This document shows positions 55,392-64,000 of a DNA stretch of 64,000 bases, piece by piece. A program made the position numbers and the translations under genes. Source of the stretch: Limnospira fusiformis SAG 85.79 (GTDB taxonomy: Bacteria; Cyanobacteriota; Cyanobacteriia; Cyanobacteriales; Microcoleaceae); contig NZ_CP051185.1 in assembly GCF_012516315.1 (NCBI RefSeq), positions 2,159,403 to 2,223,402 on the forward strand, in the 5' to 3' direction. How positions within the stretch are numbered: the first letter of the stretch is position 1; the number at the start of each line of letters is the position of its first letter. The notes below the pieces were generated by a model, which was not told the origin of the DNA, did not search any database, and worked only from the letters and a program-made list of their open reading frames with translations.

Positions 55392-55415
55392 AGAGACAAG
55401 GTTTAACTTGTCTCT
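55392..55415. terminator. Bidirectional hairpin between convergent genes
   Basis: AGAGACAAG at 55392-55400 pairs perfectly with CTTGTCTCT at 55407-55415 around GTTTAA. It sits between the stop of the VOC gene and the stop of the convergent gene at 55449. The T tract is weak. Confidence 0.5.
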
Positions 55416-55448
55416 CTGGTGGGTTTCAATGGGAAGATTGGGCAGTGA

Positions 55449-55865
55449 TTAATCAATATCAAACAAATAATAATATTCACCGTCTATTAATTGCGGTGAA
55501 TTGCCGTGATATTTAGCCACCGCCCTGTCTAAAAATGCTTGAGCTTCCTGGGGAGATATATTGGCGGCTTTGGCTAGGCTAGAAACCGTTACTAAGCCTC
55601 TATGATCTCGAATTAGGTGCAGAAATACCGATCGCTTATGTCTTTGGCGGCGGTAGAGTTCCCTGCGTCTTTCGCGATACCATTCCCACATAAACCACCC
55701 CCCCATAAACAGGGGAATGCTGCCCAAAATCAACCCCCCCGCCACTTTCCCCCAGGGATTATCTGATATGTTGGTGGGGCTAATTAATTCCGTAGCAGCG
55801 GATAACCAGAATATCAACCCCAGGGGAATCAAGAAACTGGCGACTATCAGCTTAAATATCTGCAT
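55449..55865 (-). CDS. Hypothetical protein with two membrane helices
   Basis: The 138-residue protein has two predicted helices (LIVASFLIPLGLIFWLSAAT and VAGGLILGSIPLFMGGWFMW). A basic stretch follows (RERRRELYRRQRHKR) and then a winged-helix-like soluble domain (GLVTVSSLAKAANISPQEAQ, then AFLDRAVAKYHGNSPQL). I do not recognise a family name. It ends near chlM but on the same strand, 45 bases downstream of it. Confidence 0.65.
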   Translation of the reverse strand: MQIFKLIVASFLIPLGLIFWLSAATELISPTNISDNPWGKVAGGLILGSIPLFMGGWFMWEWYRERRRELYRRQRHKRSVFLHLIRDHRGLVTVSSLAKAANISPQEAQAFLDRAVAKYHGNSPQLIDGEYYYLFDID

Positions 55866-55909
55866 GGTTTCATCCCCCTGACTTCCTTATTGAGGCTAAA
55901 TTAATAATA

Positions 55910-56599
55910 TCAACAGCGTATGGCTTCTAACAACCGTGAGAAATAAAACCTGGTAGAAATCATCGATTCTCGGCTAACGGTAAAGCCGTTATCTGAGAGA
56001 ATTTTGATGATATCTGCCTCCCGGTGTTGATAGGCGCGGGTGGTTTTGCTGGGTCCAGGGAAAAATTCGCCAATTTTTTTAAGTATACTCAGGGCTAAGG
56101 TTTTGGGGGCGAAACTCAGAATGATCCTGTTTTCGGCGAGGGAACATAGATGAGAGATCATCTCTGCTGCTTGGTTTTGGGGATAGTGAATTAACACATC
56201 TAAGCAAATTACCGTGTGATAGCGACCTGTTAATTTTTCTAGGTCTTGCGCCATAAAGTTGATATTACTGGCGCGGGTGATTAGTTGGTTTCTGGCGCGT
56301 TGGGATGCTTCGGCGACCATTTTTTCGGAAATGTCGCTGGCGGAAACGATCGCCCCTGCGTCTCCCAAGGGTATGCTGAGGCTTCCGACTCCACAGCCTG
56401 CATCACATACCATTAAGCCGCCTAGGTTTCCATCAGCTTGCAGCCATTCTATGACGCGATCGACGGTTTGCTGGTGTCCGTCGCGGATATCCCGCTGTAC
56501 CCGGTTGACTTCGCCGTTACCATAAATTCTTTGCCAGCGATCGAAGCCCGTTGAATTAAAATACTGCCGAACAACGGTTTTATCGTCTACCACACTCAT
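55910..56599 (-). CDS. chlM: Magnesium protoporphyrin IX methyltransferase
   Basis: From the ATG at 56599 the 229-residue product has the ChlM start KTVVRQYFNSTGFDRWQRIY then RDIRDGHQQTVDRVIEWL. SAM motif I is VCDAGCGVGSLSIPLGDAG, followed by CLDVLIHYPQNQAAEMISHL and the C-terminal GFTVSRESMISTRFYFSRLL. It methylates the propionate of Mg-protoporphyrin IX in chlorophyll synthesis. The upstream extension to 56629 is not needed. Confidence 0.95.
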   Translation of the reverse strand: MSVVDDKTVVRQYFNSTGFDRWQRIYGNGEVNRVQRDIRDGHQQTVDRVIEWLQADGNLGGLMVCDAGCGVGSLSIPLGDAGAIVSASDISEKMVAEASQRARNQLITRASNINFMAQDLEKLTGRYHTVICLDVLIHYPQNQAAEMISHLCSLAENRIILSFAPKTLALSILKKIGEFFPGPSKTTRAYQHREADIIKILSDNGFTVSRESMISTRFYFSRLLEAIRC

Positions 56600-56652
56600 G
56601 AAACTGCCTGCTGTGAAAAGGGTGTCCAACCCTTGATTCTACCATTTAGGGG

Positions 56653-56877
56653 TTACAATTTGGAGGTTTTGCTATCCTCAAATTCCTCAAGAAGGGTGGG
56701 TTCCTTCGGTACTAATACCCACAGTATGGCATAGATGATAATGCCGGGGGCGGCGGATAGGCCTAAAATAATAAAGGTGAGTCTCACTAGCAAGGGGTCA
56801 ACATTGAAGTATTGGGCGACTCCTCCGGCTACTCCAGCGATTTGGCAATGTTCACGGCTGCGGTATAATTTTTTCAT
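56653..56877 (-). CDS. PspC domain protein
   Basis: The 74-residue protein reads LYRSREHCQIAGVAGGVAQY, FNVDPLLVRLTFIILGLSAA and PGIIIYAILWVLVPKEP, the full PspC motif including a single membrane helix. PspC proteins modulate the phage-shock response and can act as toxins of membrane integrity if unbalanced. A PspA-family gene is elsewhere in the window but not adjacent. Confidence 0.9.
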   Translation of the reverse strand: MKKLYRSREHCQIAGVAGGVAQYFNVDPLLVRLTFIILGLSAAPGIIIYAILWVLVPKEPTLLEEFEDSKTSKL

Positions 56878-56962
56878 GGTGTCCTCTCCTCTAATGGGCG
56901 ATCGTTTTGGTTGACAGTGATCACTTCAATTTCTGATGGAACAATTCCCGATCGCTTCATGA

Positions 56963-58189
56963 TTAATTGGGGTTCGGAAAACCGCCCATCCCCTGTCCGG
57001 CTAACCATCCGGTTGTCCAGGCGTTTTGAAAATTGAAGCCTCCTGTCACGCCGTCAATATCAAGAATTTCTCCGGCGAAATATAGCCCCGGACACCGCCG
57101 ACTTCCCATGGTCTTAAAGTCTATTTCTTTCAGGTTGACTCCGCCACAGGTGACGAATTCTTCTTTAAAGACTCCTTTACCAGTGATTTGATGGCGACTG
57201 CGTTTTAATTCTTCGATGAGTTGATTTAAGTGTTTTTTAGATAGTTCCGCCCAAGGTTGTTGGGGGTTGATTCCTACTCGGATAATTAGATATTGCCAGA
57301 GGCGACGGGGTAAATTAATCGGACAGTGGGAAGATGGCGATCGCTTGCCAAATTCAGATTTAGTCTGGAGGATAATTTCTCGCAATTGGTCTATATTTAA
57401 TTCTGGTAGCCAATCAATTATTAAGGGGGTTTTATAACGACATTCCTGCAAAAATCTAGCCCCCCAAGCTGATAATTTTAAGACGGCGGGTCCACTAATT
57501 CCCCAGTGAGTAATTAACAGGGGTCCGGTTTGGGTTAAGGGGGTTCCGGTTAGTTTTAGATTCACTGAATCTACGGATATTCCGGCTAATTCCTGCAAGG
57601 GTTTATCGGCTATATTAAAGGTGAATAGGGAGGGAACTGGGGGGATGATAGTATGTCCTAATTTTTGGGCAAAATTATAGCCGGCGGGAGTGCTTCCTGT
57701 GGCTAGTAATAGGCGATCGCATTGGTAAACTTCCTGGGATTTTAAACAGACTTGAAAGCCTCGCTCAAGTTGAGTAATACCCACAACCGCCGCCCCGGTT
57801 TTGACTTTGACTCCCGCATTTTGGGCGCTATTTAATAAGCAATTAACAATGGTTGCCGAATCATCAGTTATGGGGAACATTCGACCATCAGCCTCGGTTT
57901 TTAACTTAACTCCTCGCTGGGTAAACCAGTCTACGGTATGTTTAGCTTGAAACCTAGTAAAAGGTCCGCGCAAGGCTTTGTTACCCCTGGGATAGTTGCG
58001 AATAAACTCCACAGGGTCAAAACAGGCGTGGGTAACGTTACAGCGTCCGCCGCCAGAAATACGAACTTTGGCTAGGGGAGTTTTTCCAGCTTCTAATAGG
58101 GTAACATGGGTTTTAGGGTAGGTTTCTTTACAGGCGATCGCCCCAAAAAAACCCGCCGCCCCACCACCAATTACAATGACTTCGATCAT
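56963..58189 (-). CDS. HI0933 family flavoprotein (FAD-dependent oxidoreductase)
   Basis: The 408-residue protein has the dinucleotide fold VIGGGAAGFFGAIACKETYP at residues 6-25, the family mark VRISGGGRCNVTHACFD near 43 and the C-terminal RRCPGLYFAGEILDIDGVTG and QNAWTTGWLAGQGMG. The HI0933/YhiN family binds FAD and NAD(P), but its physiological substrate is not well known. It is complete and ends 23 bases before other features. Confidence 0.9.
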   Translation of the reverse strand: MIEVIVIGGGAAGFFGAIACKETYPKTHVTLLEAGKTPLAKVRISGGGRCNVTHACFDPVEFIRNYPRGNKALRGPFTRFQAKHTVDWFTQRGVKLKTEADGRMFPITDDSATIVNCLLNSAQNAGVKVKTGAAVVGITQLERGFQVCLKSQEVYQCDRLLLATGSTPAGYNFAQKLGHTIIPPVPSLFTFNIADKPLQELAGISVDSVNLKLTGTPLTQTGPLLITHWGISGPAVLKLSAWGARFLQECRYKTPLIIDWLPELNIDQLREIILQTKSEFGKRSPSSHCPINLPRRLWQYLIIRVGINPQQPWAELSKKHLNQLIEELKRSRHQITGKGVFKEEFVTCGGVNLKEIDFKTMGSRRCPGLYFAGEILDIDGVTGGFNFQNAWTTGWLAGQGMGGFPNPN

Positions 58190-58278
58190 GTCTTGTTTCT
58201 CAAAGTTTTATTAATAATTGTACCCGATAAATACCCCAGATAAATGCTGAGTAAATATCAGGCACAATTCAGGAATAC

Positions 58279-60072
58279 TTATCCCGCCAAATGTTCTAGC
58301 AGCAGGTCGTGGACAAAACGATATCTTCCCCCTACTCTTTGGAGAATTTGGCGATCGCAGGCTTGATTAAGAAACTCCACATAATTCCAGGGTATTACTT
58401 TTTTATCCAACAGAAACCAGCGCAGGCTATAGTGTTCGATTATAGTTGCACCTCCTAAACACAAACTAAACATTAAGGCTATGGCTATTCCCGGAATTAT
58501 TGCTGATAATATGGTGATATATTCCCCGGTTATATACAGATATAACATCGATAAATTTATACCTATTGGACAGGCTATACAGAACATCACCAGGCTATTT
58601 TGGGCCGCTTGATTAATCGGCTGATTCGGATATTTGATATGAGTTATACCCATTTGAGTTAAGGGAAACAGCGCCAGGATAATCAAGACAGCCATTAATC
58701 CATAAATAAACCCATAAATCAACTGCCCCATTATCCCAGCAATTAAGGCAGTAATTATGCCGCCTACCATAGCAAAAATTACCCCCTTCTTAATTTTAGA
58801 CCAACCATAATTTAAGAAATGCGGGTTGAAATCATTAGCTAGTATGCCAGCAATCAACCCCACAAATCCTGATGAAAATACATCCCATAAAAAAAATACA
58901 TCCCATAAAAAATTATGTATTGTACCAATAAGAATGCCGATTGTCGCGCCAAAAATCAACACAAGAATCATCAGATAAATAAACTCCAACAGTTTATTAC
59001 CCAAGAAATTATGTCCGATTTGGTGTAGTACAAACTCTGACTGATTTTGTGCTTGCATACGCTTGGCTAACCATCGCAGATACCGTTTAGCCATGACGGG
59101 TTCATGGTTCAAAATGCCATGAGATTTATCTGGTGTGTTGGGTAGGTTTTTAGTTAACCTTTGGCTAATATAGATATCTAATAAATCACTCTGCAATTGA
59201 CTGAGATCAGCATCGTTATTATGAAACAAATAACTATCTATTTGAGGATATAAATTTTCCCTATCAATCACAGTTATTAAATCCAGGAATAAGGGAATAC
59301 TAGCTAAGGTGAGCAATCCTTTGTCGTTTTGTATTACCTCCCAGATATGTCCGCCGTCTAAAGAGTGGAGATAATTATGAATATGCTGATCAGTTAATGG
59401 TTGTAAATACACTAATCCTTGTAAAGAATCAATAGTTTTTCCCGATTGTAAATAGTGGTCATCACGACAACAAACTACTCCATCTCGAACATTGAAAAAC
59501 TCACTTAGTTTCTCAAAAGGTACTTGTTGTAATCCATCAATAAGAGGCAGTATTTTACCATTTTTCAGCCATTTTTTGGCAATAAATCTGGGTAAATTAT
59601 AGCGATTTTTTAAATCTTCAACCAGCCAACTATCAATAGATTGTTTAGGATTGTTCAAAGTAGCTAATTCAAATAAAATCGGGATAGCACTATCTGAGTC
59701 TTCTTCGGCGATTTTAATTAAATCTCTGGCTAATTTCAAAAGTAGGGTGGTTTTTCCTATTCCTGGTTTCCCTAAAATTAATAGTTTCTGCTGGGATACT
59801 TTAAATATATCTAGGACTGTTTGTTGGGGTTCTTCGCCTTCTTTTCTGGTAAAAATATGTTCCGGGAGTTGGTGTCGCCATTGTTCCCTAAATGCAGGGT
59901 TTAACGAGGATGTTAGGGATAATTGGGGTATTCTGCCATTAGTTTCTGCTTCGGGTTTAGCCACCCGTGAAATTAATTGATCACTGTGGAGGGAATTGTG
60001 CAAACGAACTACTACATCATCTTGTTGAATTTTGAGAATTTGTGTACGCCAGTATGATTGGTCAAAATACAT
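58279..60072 (-). CDS. NACHT NTPase with multi-pass membrane C-terminus
   Basis: The 597-residue protein has a NACHT-type NTPase. Walker A is LILGKPGIGKTTLLLKLARD at residues 98-117, Walker B is ILPLIDGLQQVPFEKL, and a helical extension follows (QPLTDQHIHNYL, LLTLASIPLFLDLI). From about residue 355 there are five or more membrane helices, including LMILVLIFGATIGILIGTIH and GGIITALIAGIMGQLIYGFI. The tail VEFLNQACDRQILQRVGGRY ends in a soluble piece. A local 18-nt duplication gives FLWDVFFLWDVF near 390. It resembles STAND/NACHT sensors of cyanobacteria; its trigger and effector output are unknown. Confidence 0.82.
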   Translation of the reverse strand: MYFDQSYWRTQILKIQQDDVVVRLHNSLHSDQLISRVAKPEAETNGRIPQLSLTSSLNPAFREQWRHQLPEHIFTRKEGEEPQQTVLDIFKVSQQKLLILGKPGIGKTTLLLKLARDLIKIAEEDSDSAIPILFELATLNNPKQSIDSWLVEDLKNRYNLPRFIAKKWLKNGKILPLIDGLQQVPFEKLSEFFNVRDGVVCCRDDHYLQSGKTIDSLQGLVYLQPLTDQHIHNYLHSLDGGHIWEVIQNDKGLLTLASIPLFLDLITVIDRENLYPQIDSYLFHNNDADLSQLQSDLLDIYISQRLTKNLPNTPDKSHGILNHEPVMAKRYLRWLAKRMQAQNQSEFVLHQIGHNFLGNKLLEFIYLMILVLIFGATIGILIGTIHNFLWDVFFLWDVFSSGFVGLIAGILANDFNPHFLNYGWSKIKKGVIFAMVGGIITALIAGIMGQLIYGFIYGLMAVLIILALFPLTQMGITHIKYPNQPINQAAQNSLVMFCIACPIGINLSMLYLYITGEYITILSAIIPGIAIALMFSLCLGGATIIEHYSLRWFLLDKKVIPWNYVEFLNQACDRQILQRVGGRYRFVHDLLLEHLAG

Positions 60073-60094
60073 TGATAATCACGTAAAACTCCTG

Positions 60095-60480
60095 GGAGGG
60101 TTGGAAGCTCCGTGATTGATCACGGAGAGGAAAACCGACTCAAGCGGCTGACCGCCGCCAGCACCCCCTTGCGGGGTGGAGGGGTATGGTTGCCCCTCCA
60201 TGGAGCTATGGTTGGCTCCGACTCCCTTGCGGGGTAATGTTTGCGCTTGCGCTAACGCGCACGCTGCGCGAACGCCAATGTTCAGAGTCGGTACTATCCA
60301 AATCGCACGTCCTTAACCCCTTAGAGATGTTTAACGATTCGGTTCTAGGGCCTGGAACTAGCACGCATTCCCGGGTAGGAACTTTAACTCTTGCTCTGAA
60401 CGGAGCCAGTTAAGGCTATAGCTGGTCAGCTACCTGAAAGGGGGGCACGAAGCCCCCGTGCTTCAGCCGGGGGTGCTGAC
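60095..60480. other. Palindrome-rich stretch resembling an IS200/IS605-type element end
   Basis: The gap 60073-60672 has no real gene. CTCCGTG (60108-60114) pairs with CACGGAG (60121-60127). A G/C-rich middle with GCGCTTGCGCTAACGCGCACGC forms several hairpins near 60240-60270. GGGGGC-ACGAA-GCCCCC lies at 60441-60457, followed by CAGCCGGGGGTGCTG. TnpB-type elements often end in stem-loops of this GAAGCCCCC style. No transposase remains, so this may be a decayed element or a MITE. A 75-codon plus-strand ORF here is not credible. Confidence 0.4.
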
Positions 60481-60672
60481 TTTGCTACAATTGGTCTAAG
60501 TACGATTATAGATCAAACTCGGATTTTTCGCAAATCCTATGTTAATGGGGAGGATAAACTATTACACGCTATAGAGTCGGTGTTGTCTACTGGTCTGGCT
60601 GAAGGTGAGAGTTTCGCCTAAGTTCATCAACTCAATAACTGTTGGTAGGTCACGAGTAAGGAAATTGGTAAC

Positions 60673-61410
60673 ATGGCTAAATCTCCCATCAAACTGCAAC
60701 TAGCTTTTTTGTATCCGTTATTATACCCTCTGTTAAAATTCGGTTTTCCTAATTGTTTATGGAGTGGTAATTTATCTCAACGACAAATCGCCCTAACTAT
60801 AGATGACGGTCCCCATCCTCAATATACCTTGGAATTATTGCAAGTTTTGGACTATTGTCAGATTAAAGCTAGTTTTTTTTGGTTGGGAATTTTCGTCGAA
60901 AAATATCCTAAAATTGCTCAAGAAGTCCATCAGCGCGGGCATTTGATTGGGATTCATGGTTATCAGCACAAGTCTTTTACTAGGTTAAATAAACGAGAAT
61001 TAAAGTTAAGTTTAGACCGAACTCAATCGGCGATTTGTCAGATTTGTGGATTGCCAGAAAATCAAGTTATCTATGTGCGTCCTCCTAATGGATTGTTTAC
61101 CGGGAAAACTTTACAACTTCTGAATAATTGGAACTATCGAACAGTGATGTGGTCTGTGGTTCCGGAAGATTGGGTAGAACCGGGGGTAGAGGTGGTGAGC
61201 GATCGCATTTTGCGACAGACTAAAAATGGCTCGATAATTGTCCTTCATGATGGCTATTTTGGTGGCTGTCATGTAGCAGAAACTAGCGCTAAGGTGATTC
61301 CAAAATTATTAAAACAAGGATATGAGTTTGTCACTATTGATCAGTTGTGGATGGGAAGAAAAAATGATACCCTGTTCCCTGTTAGTAATAAAATGCGATC
61401 GCCTAATTAA
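60673..61410 (+). CDS. Polysaccharide deacetylase family protein
   Basis: The 245-residue protein has the NodB pattern without a long anchor: IALTIDDGPHPQYTLELLQV, GHLIGIHGYQHKSF, VRPPNGLFTGKTLQ, VMWSVVPEDWVEPG and IIVLHDGYFGG. The metal Asp and His residues are present. A hydrophobic N-terminus (LQLAFLYPLLYPLLKFGFPN) may associate with the membrane. It is separated by 2 bases from the next gene (stop at 61410, ATG at 61413), so the two are probably co-transcribed. Confidence 0.87.
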   Translation: MAKSPIKLQLAFLYPLLYPLLKFGFPNCLWSGNLSQRQIALTIDDGPHPQYTLELLQVLDYCQIKASFFWLGIFVEKYPKIAQEVHQRGHLIGIHGYQHKSFTRLNKRELKLSLDRTQSAICQICGLPENQVIYVRPPNGLFTGKTLQLLNNWNYRTVMWSVVPEDWVEPGVEVVSDRILRQTKNGSIIVLHDGYFGGCHVAETSAKVIPKLLKQGYEFVTIDQLWMGRKNDTLFPVSNKMRSPN

Positions 61411-61412
61411 CT

Positions 61413-63824
61413 ATGGTATTAAGACCTGAAACTGATCCAATTACTGGTTTGCTGCGCCTTGTCGGAGATGATAACCCCGTAGATATCACCTTTTTTGAGA
61501 ATCAATTAGGGGTGTTTCCCTTGGGAGTATTTCTAGGGTCTGGAAATGATACAGTCCGAAGTTTAGTAGACCCAGCACTAATTTATGGAAACCAGGGGAA
61601 TGATCAAATATTTGGAGGGGGAGGAAATGACACCTTATATGGCGGTCAGGGAGATGATTATATCGAGGGTAATGAAGGTGATGATTTAATCTTTGGAAAT
61701 GCTGGGAATGATATCCTATCAGGAGGACCGGGAAATGATACCATATTTGGGGGACCGGGAAATGATGTTATTGATGGAGATGCGGGAAATAATCTAATTT
61801 ATGGTGGACAAGGTTCTGATATTCTTAGGGGTGGAGAAGGTAATGATTTAATTTTGGGAGATGCTGGAGAAAATACCATCTTTGGCGGACCAGGAAATGA
61901 TACCTTATATGGGGGAACTGATGATGATCAAATTGGTGGCGGACTGGGAAATGATCTGATTTTGGGCGGATCTGGTGATGATATTATTAGCGGTGGCGAG
62001 GGGGATGATACCATCTATGGGGGACTGGGAAACGATCTGATTTTAGCAGACGAGGGTAATAATATACTATTCGGAAATTCCGGGAGTAATACCCTAGTGG
62101 GAGGGACGGGAAATGATACCTTTGTCTTAGAGGCTGGTAATGGTTTGACCACCATTGCTGACACTGATCAGATTTTTGATTTTACCCCCGGACAAGATAC
62201 TATTTTGCTACTGGGAGATGCTCCCATAGACCAGCTAAATATTATTCTTGATGACACTAACCCTAATATAAATAATACCATTCTGGAAACTCCCACCGGA
62301 GAAATTATAGCCCTATTGCGAGGTATCCGTCCTAATGATATTAACCGCAGTGACTTTTTTGTTCCGGGTGTTTTATCCTTTGAATCAACCAGATTTGAAG
62401 TACAGGATAATGGCATGAGTACCCAACCCATTACCGTGGTGCGTTCCGGTGGTGAAGATGGTGCAGTTAGTGTAACTTTGATTCCCAGTTTATTAACTCC
62501 TTTACCTCCCAGGGGTGTTGATATCAGCCCAATTATGATTAATTTTCCCGATGGAGAATTGGGGGGTAAAACTGTATCAATTCTCATCGCTAATAATCCC
62601 ATTGTTACCTATCCTGAAGTCTTAGAATTATCGTTACAAGATGCCACCGGAAATGCTACTTTAATTAATCCCACTGTGGCGACATTAAGCATTATTTCTG
62701 ACCAGACTCCCCCTGACCCTATCCAAACCTTTAATAACCCCATACCTGAATCTTTTGCTAGGTTTGGCGCGGCTTTAGAAACTGTGAACAATCAGATTTT
62801 AATTGGTAGTCCGGGATGGAATAATTCCCAAGGTCTAGTTTATGTTTTAGACGGCACAACGGGAGAAGTTTTACCAGCCTTTCAGAACCCTTCTGCTAAT
62901 GCTGGAAGTTCAGAGTTTGGCGCTGCTATTGCTAGTTTAGGTTTAGCCCCGGTAATTGGTGCGCCCACAGATAGTAGCATCGCCTTTGCTTCGGGTGCGG
63001 TTTATGTTTATAATACGATAACTGGTTTACCCGTAACTCAATTATTTAATCCCACCCCAGAACCTTTTGATTATTTTGGCTACAGTTTGGCGACTATTGG
63101 TAATGATATAATAATTGGTGCGCCAGGGGATAGTACATCGGAATTGCGAGGGGGAATTGCTTATTTATTTGATGGTATAACCGGAGAATTACGGCAAATT
63201 TTTAATAATCCTAACCCGCAACCAGATGATTATTTTGGGGCGGCGATCGCCTCTGTGGGAGACTGGGTATTAATTGGCGCACCGGGTAGTTTGGGAATTG
63301 GTCAGTCAAACAGTCCGGGTTCGGCTTATTTATTTAATAGTGTAACGGGAGATTTAATCCAGTCTTTCCGTAACCCTAACCCAGGACTAGATAATTTTGG
63401 TCATGCTGTCGCCTGGACGGGAATTGGACGGGATATTATCATCGGATCTCCGGGTGATGACCAGCGGGGAATAAATGCTGGGGCGGCATTTTTAATTGAT
63501 GGTATTACTGGGTCAATTTTGGCAAATTACACACCGGAAAACTTGCGGACAGGCGATCGCTTTGGTGAGTTCATAACCACCACCAGCAACAATAATGTTG
63601 TGGTAGGATCTCCCGGTTTCGGTCCTTTCGATTTTGGGGCGGCGTTCAAATTCCAGTTACGCACCGGGGAATTATTAGAAACCTATTTACACCCCGAACT
63701 TCCTCCCAGTGATGGAGTGTTGAACTTTGGTAGTGCGATCGCCAGCTTTAATGCAGGGCTAATAATTGCCGCCCCAGACACGAATATCGGCTTAGAAGGT
63801 GTTGGGGCGGTTTATCAGTTTTAG
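61413..63824 (+). CDS. Large RTX / Calx-beta / FG-GAP surface protein
   Basis: The 803-residue protein has tandem nonapeptide RTX repeats (GGxGNDxx types) over residues about 55-225, which bind calcium in parallel beta-rolls. A Calx-beta-like domain follows near 305-405 (VLSFESTRFEVQDNGMSTQP, then EVLELSLQDATGNATLI). The C-terminal half has six or so FG-GAP-type beta-propeller repeats (FGAALETVNNQILIGSPGWN, FGYSLATIGNDIIIGAPGDS, FGAAIASVGDWVLIGAPGS, FGHAVAW). There is no N-terminal signal peptide, as expected for type I secretion of RTX proteins. It probably sits on the cell surface or in the matrix. Confidence 0.88.
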   Translation: MVLRPETDPITGLLRLVGDDNPVDITFFENQLGVFPLGVFLGSGNDTVRSLVDPALIYGNQGNDQIFGGGGNDTLYGGQGDDYIEGNEGDDLIFGNAGNDILSGGPGNDTIFGGPGNDVIDGDAGNNLIYGGQGSDILRGGEGNDLILGDAGENTIFGGPGNDTLYGGTDDDQIGGGLGNDLILGGSGDDIISGGEGDDTIYGGLGNDLILADEGNNILFGNSGSNTLVGGTGNDTFVLEAGNGLTTIADTDQIFDFTPGQDTILLLGDAPIDQLNIILDDTNPNINNTILETPTGEIIALLRGIRPNDINRSDFFVPGVLSFESTRFEVQDNGMSTQPITVVRSGGEDGAVSVTLIPSLLTPLPPRGVDISPIMINFPDGELGGKTVSILIANNPIVTYPEVLELSLQDATGNATLINPTVATLSIISDQTPPDPIQTFNNPIPESFARFGAALETVNNQILIGSPGWNNSQGLVYVLDGTTGEVLPAFQNPSANAGSSEFGAAIASLGLAPVIGAPTDSSIAFASGAVYVYNTITGLPVTQLFNPTPEPFDYFGYSLATIGNDIIIGAPGDSTSELRGGIAYLFDGITGELRQIFNNPNPQPDDYFGAAIASVGDWVLIGAPGSLGIGQSNSPGSAYLFNSVTGDLIQSFRNPNPGLDNFGHAVAWTGIGRDIIIGSPGDDQRGINAGAAFLIDGITGSILANYTPENLRTGDRFGEFITTTSNNNVVVGSPGFGPFDFGAAFKFQLRTGELLETYLHPELPPSDGVLNFGSAIASFNAGLIIAAPDTNIGLEGVGAVYQF

Positions 63825-63839
63825 GCGACTTTAATGGAT

Positions 63840-64000
63840 TTATACCCGGCGCAAATCTAAGGTTAAAGGGTATTCAGGGCTTAAATTGGGGGTGGAAATT
63901 TCCCAAGTTCCGGGAGTGTGACCCATGGCTACAAACCTTTCTAACATCCGGGACTCAGCCTCCCTTTCATTAATGGGAAATGTTGTATAAACTACCCCAT
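63840..64000 (-). CDS. Unknown protein, C-terminal part (5' end outside window)
   Basis: Reading the minus strand from the right edge gives an open frame to a TAA at 63842-63840. The visible 53 residues include VVYTTFPINEREAESRMLER, then FVAMGHTPGTWEISTPN and a final YPLTLDLRRV. It is protein-like in composition and codon use but I do not recognise the family. Confidence 0.5.
   Translation of the reverse strand, partial: GVVYTTFPINEREAESRMLERFVAMGHTPGTWEISTPNLSPEYPLTLDLRRV

Noticed and set aside
60186-60413. 75-codon plus-strand ORF
   Set aside because: It runs through hairpin-rich intergenic DNA and has no domain.

Overview
The window looks like chromosome from a filamentous cyanobacterium. 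Direct signs are genes for photosystem I and II subunits (a 36-residue PsaX-like protein and psbO), the chlorophyll enzyme ChlM, phylloquinone synthesis (menB), the cyanobacterial panC-cmk fusion, a sigG/anti-sigma pair and very frequent GCGATCGC (HIP1) octamers. The large load of palindromic repeats, a group II intron and decayed insertion sequences suggests an Arthrospira/Limnospira-type genome; that genus call is inference.

Layout. 1-9.2 kb is mostly housekeeping: end of a DUF192 gene, an unusual structured intergenic region (0.3-0.67 kb), a DUF362 protein, a methyltransferase, recG, a conserved unknown, the tsf-rpsB translation pair and psaX. 9.2-26.4 kb is an accessory, defence-island-like block, almost all on the minus strand: an AAA ATPase between two 28-nt tandem repeat arrays, a DUF2281 antitoxin-like gene whose 3' end is made of repeat DNA, a giant MmeI-like methyltransferase carrying 14 in-frame copies of a 108-nt repeat and an embedded DUF559 nuclease domain, an Rpn-type nuclease, a dead xisI, a Fic protein, an ORF-less group II intron, an IS630 scrap that truncates a PIN-like gene coupled to an AAA ATPase, and a helicase / Uma2 / GIY-YIG operon whose helicase has a 22-nt repeat insertion that shifts its C-terminus.

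26.4-36.9 kb returns to core genes (conserved unknown, folC, psbO, argB, trpB, CAP protein, RNase D-like exonuclease, tRNA-Pro, DUF1818, rpoZ, aldolase, RidA). 37.0-38.8 kb is an IS607-type element with a dead tnpA and an apparently intact tnpB. 38.9-58.2 kb carries a subtilase with a stand-alone I9-like inhibitor, an adenylate cyclase, a PspA-family gene, a SPOR protein, a DciA-like gene, menB, purM, an RlpA-like protein, panC-cmk, a polysaccharide deacetylase, moaE, sigG and its anti-sigma, chlM, PspC and an HI0933-type flavoprotein. 58.3-63.8 kb has a NACHT NTPase with a membrane tail, a palindrome-rich stretch resembling an IS end, a second deacetylase and a large RTX / Calx-beta / FG-GAP surface protein. 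A partial gene runs off the right edge.

The most interesting feature is the 11.6-16.2 kb gene: a repeat family has expanded in frame inside a DNA methyltransferase and appears to have carried a complete PD-(D/E)XK nuclease domain into it.
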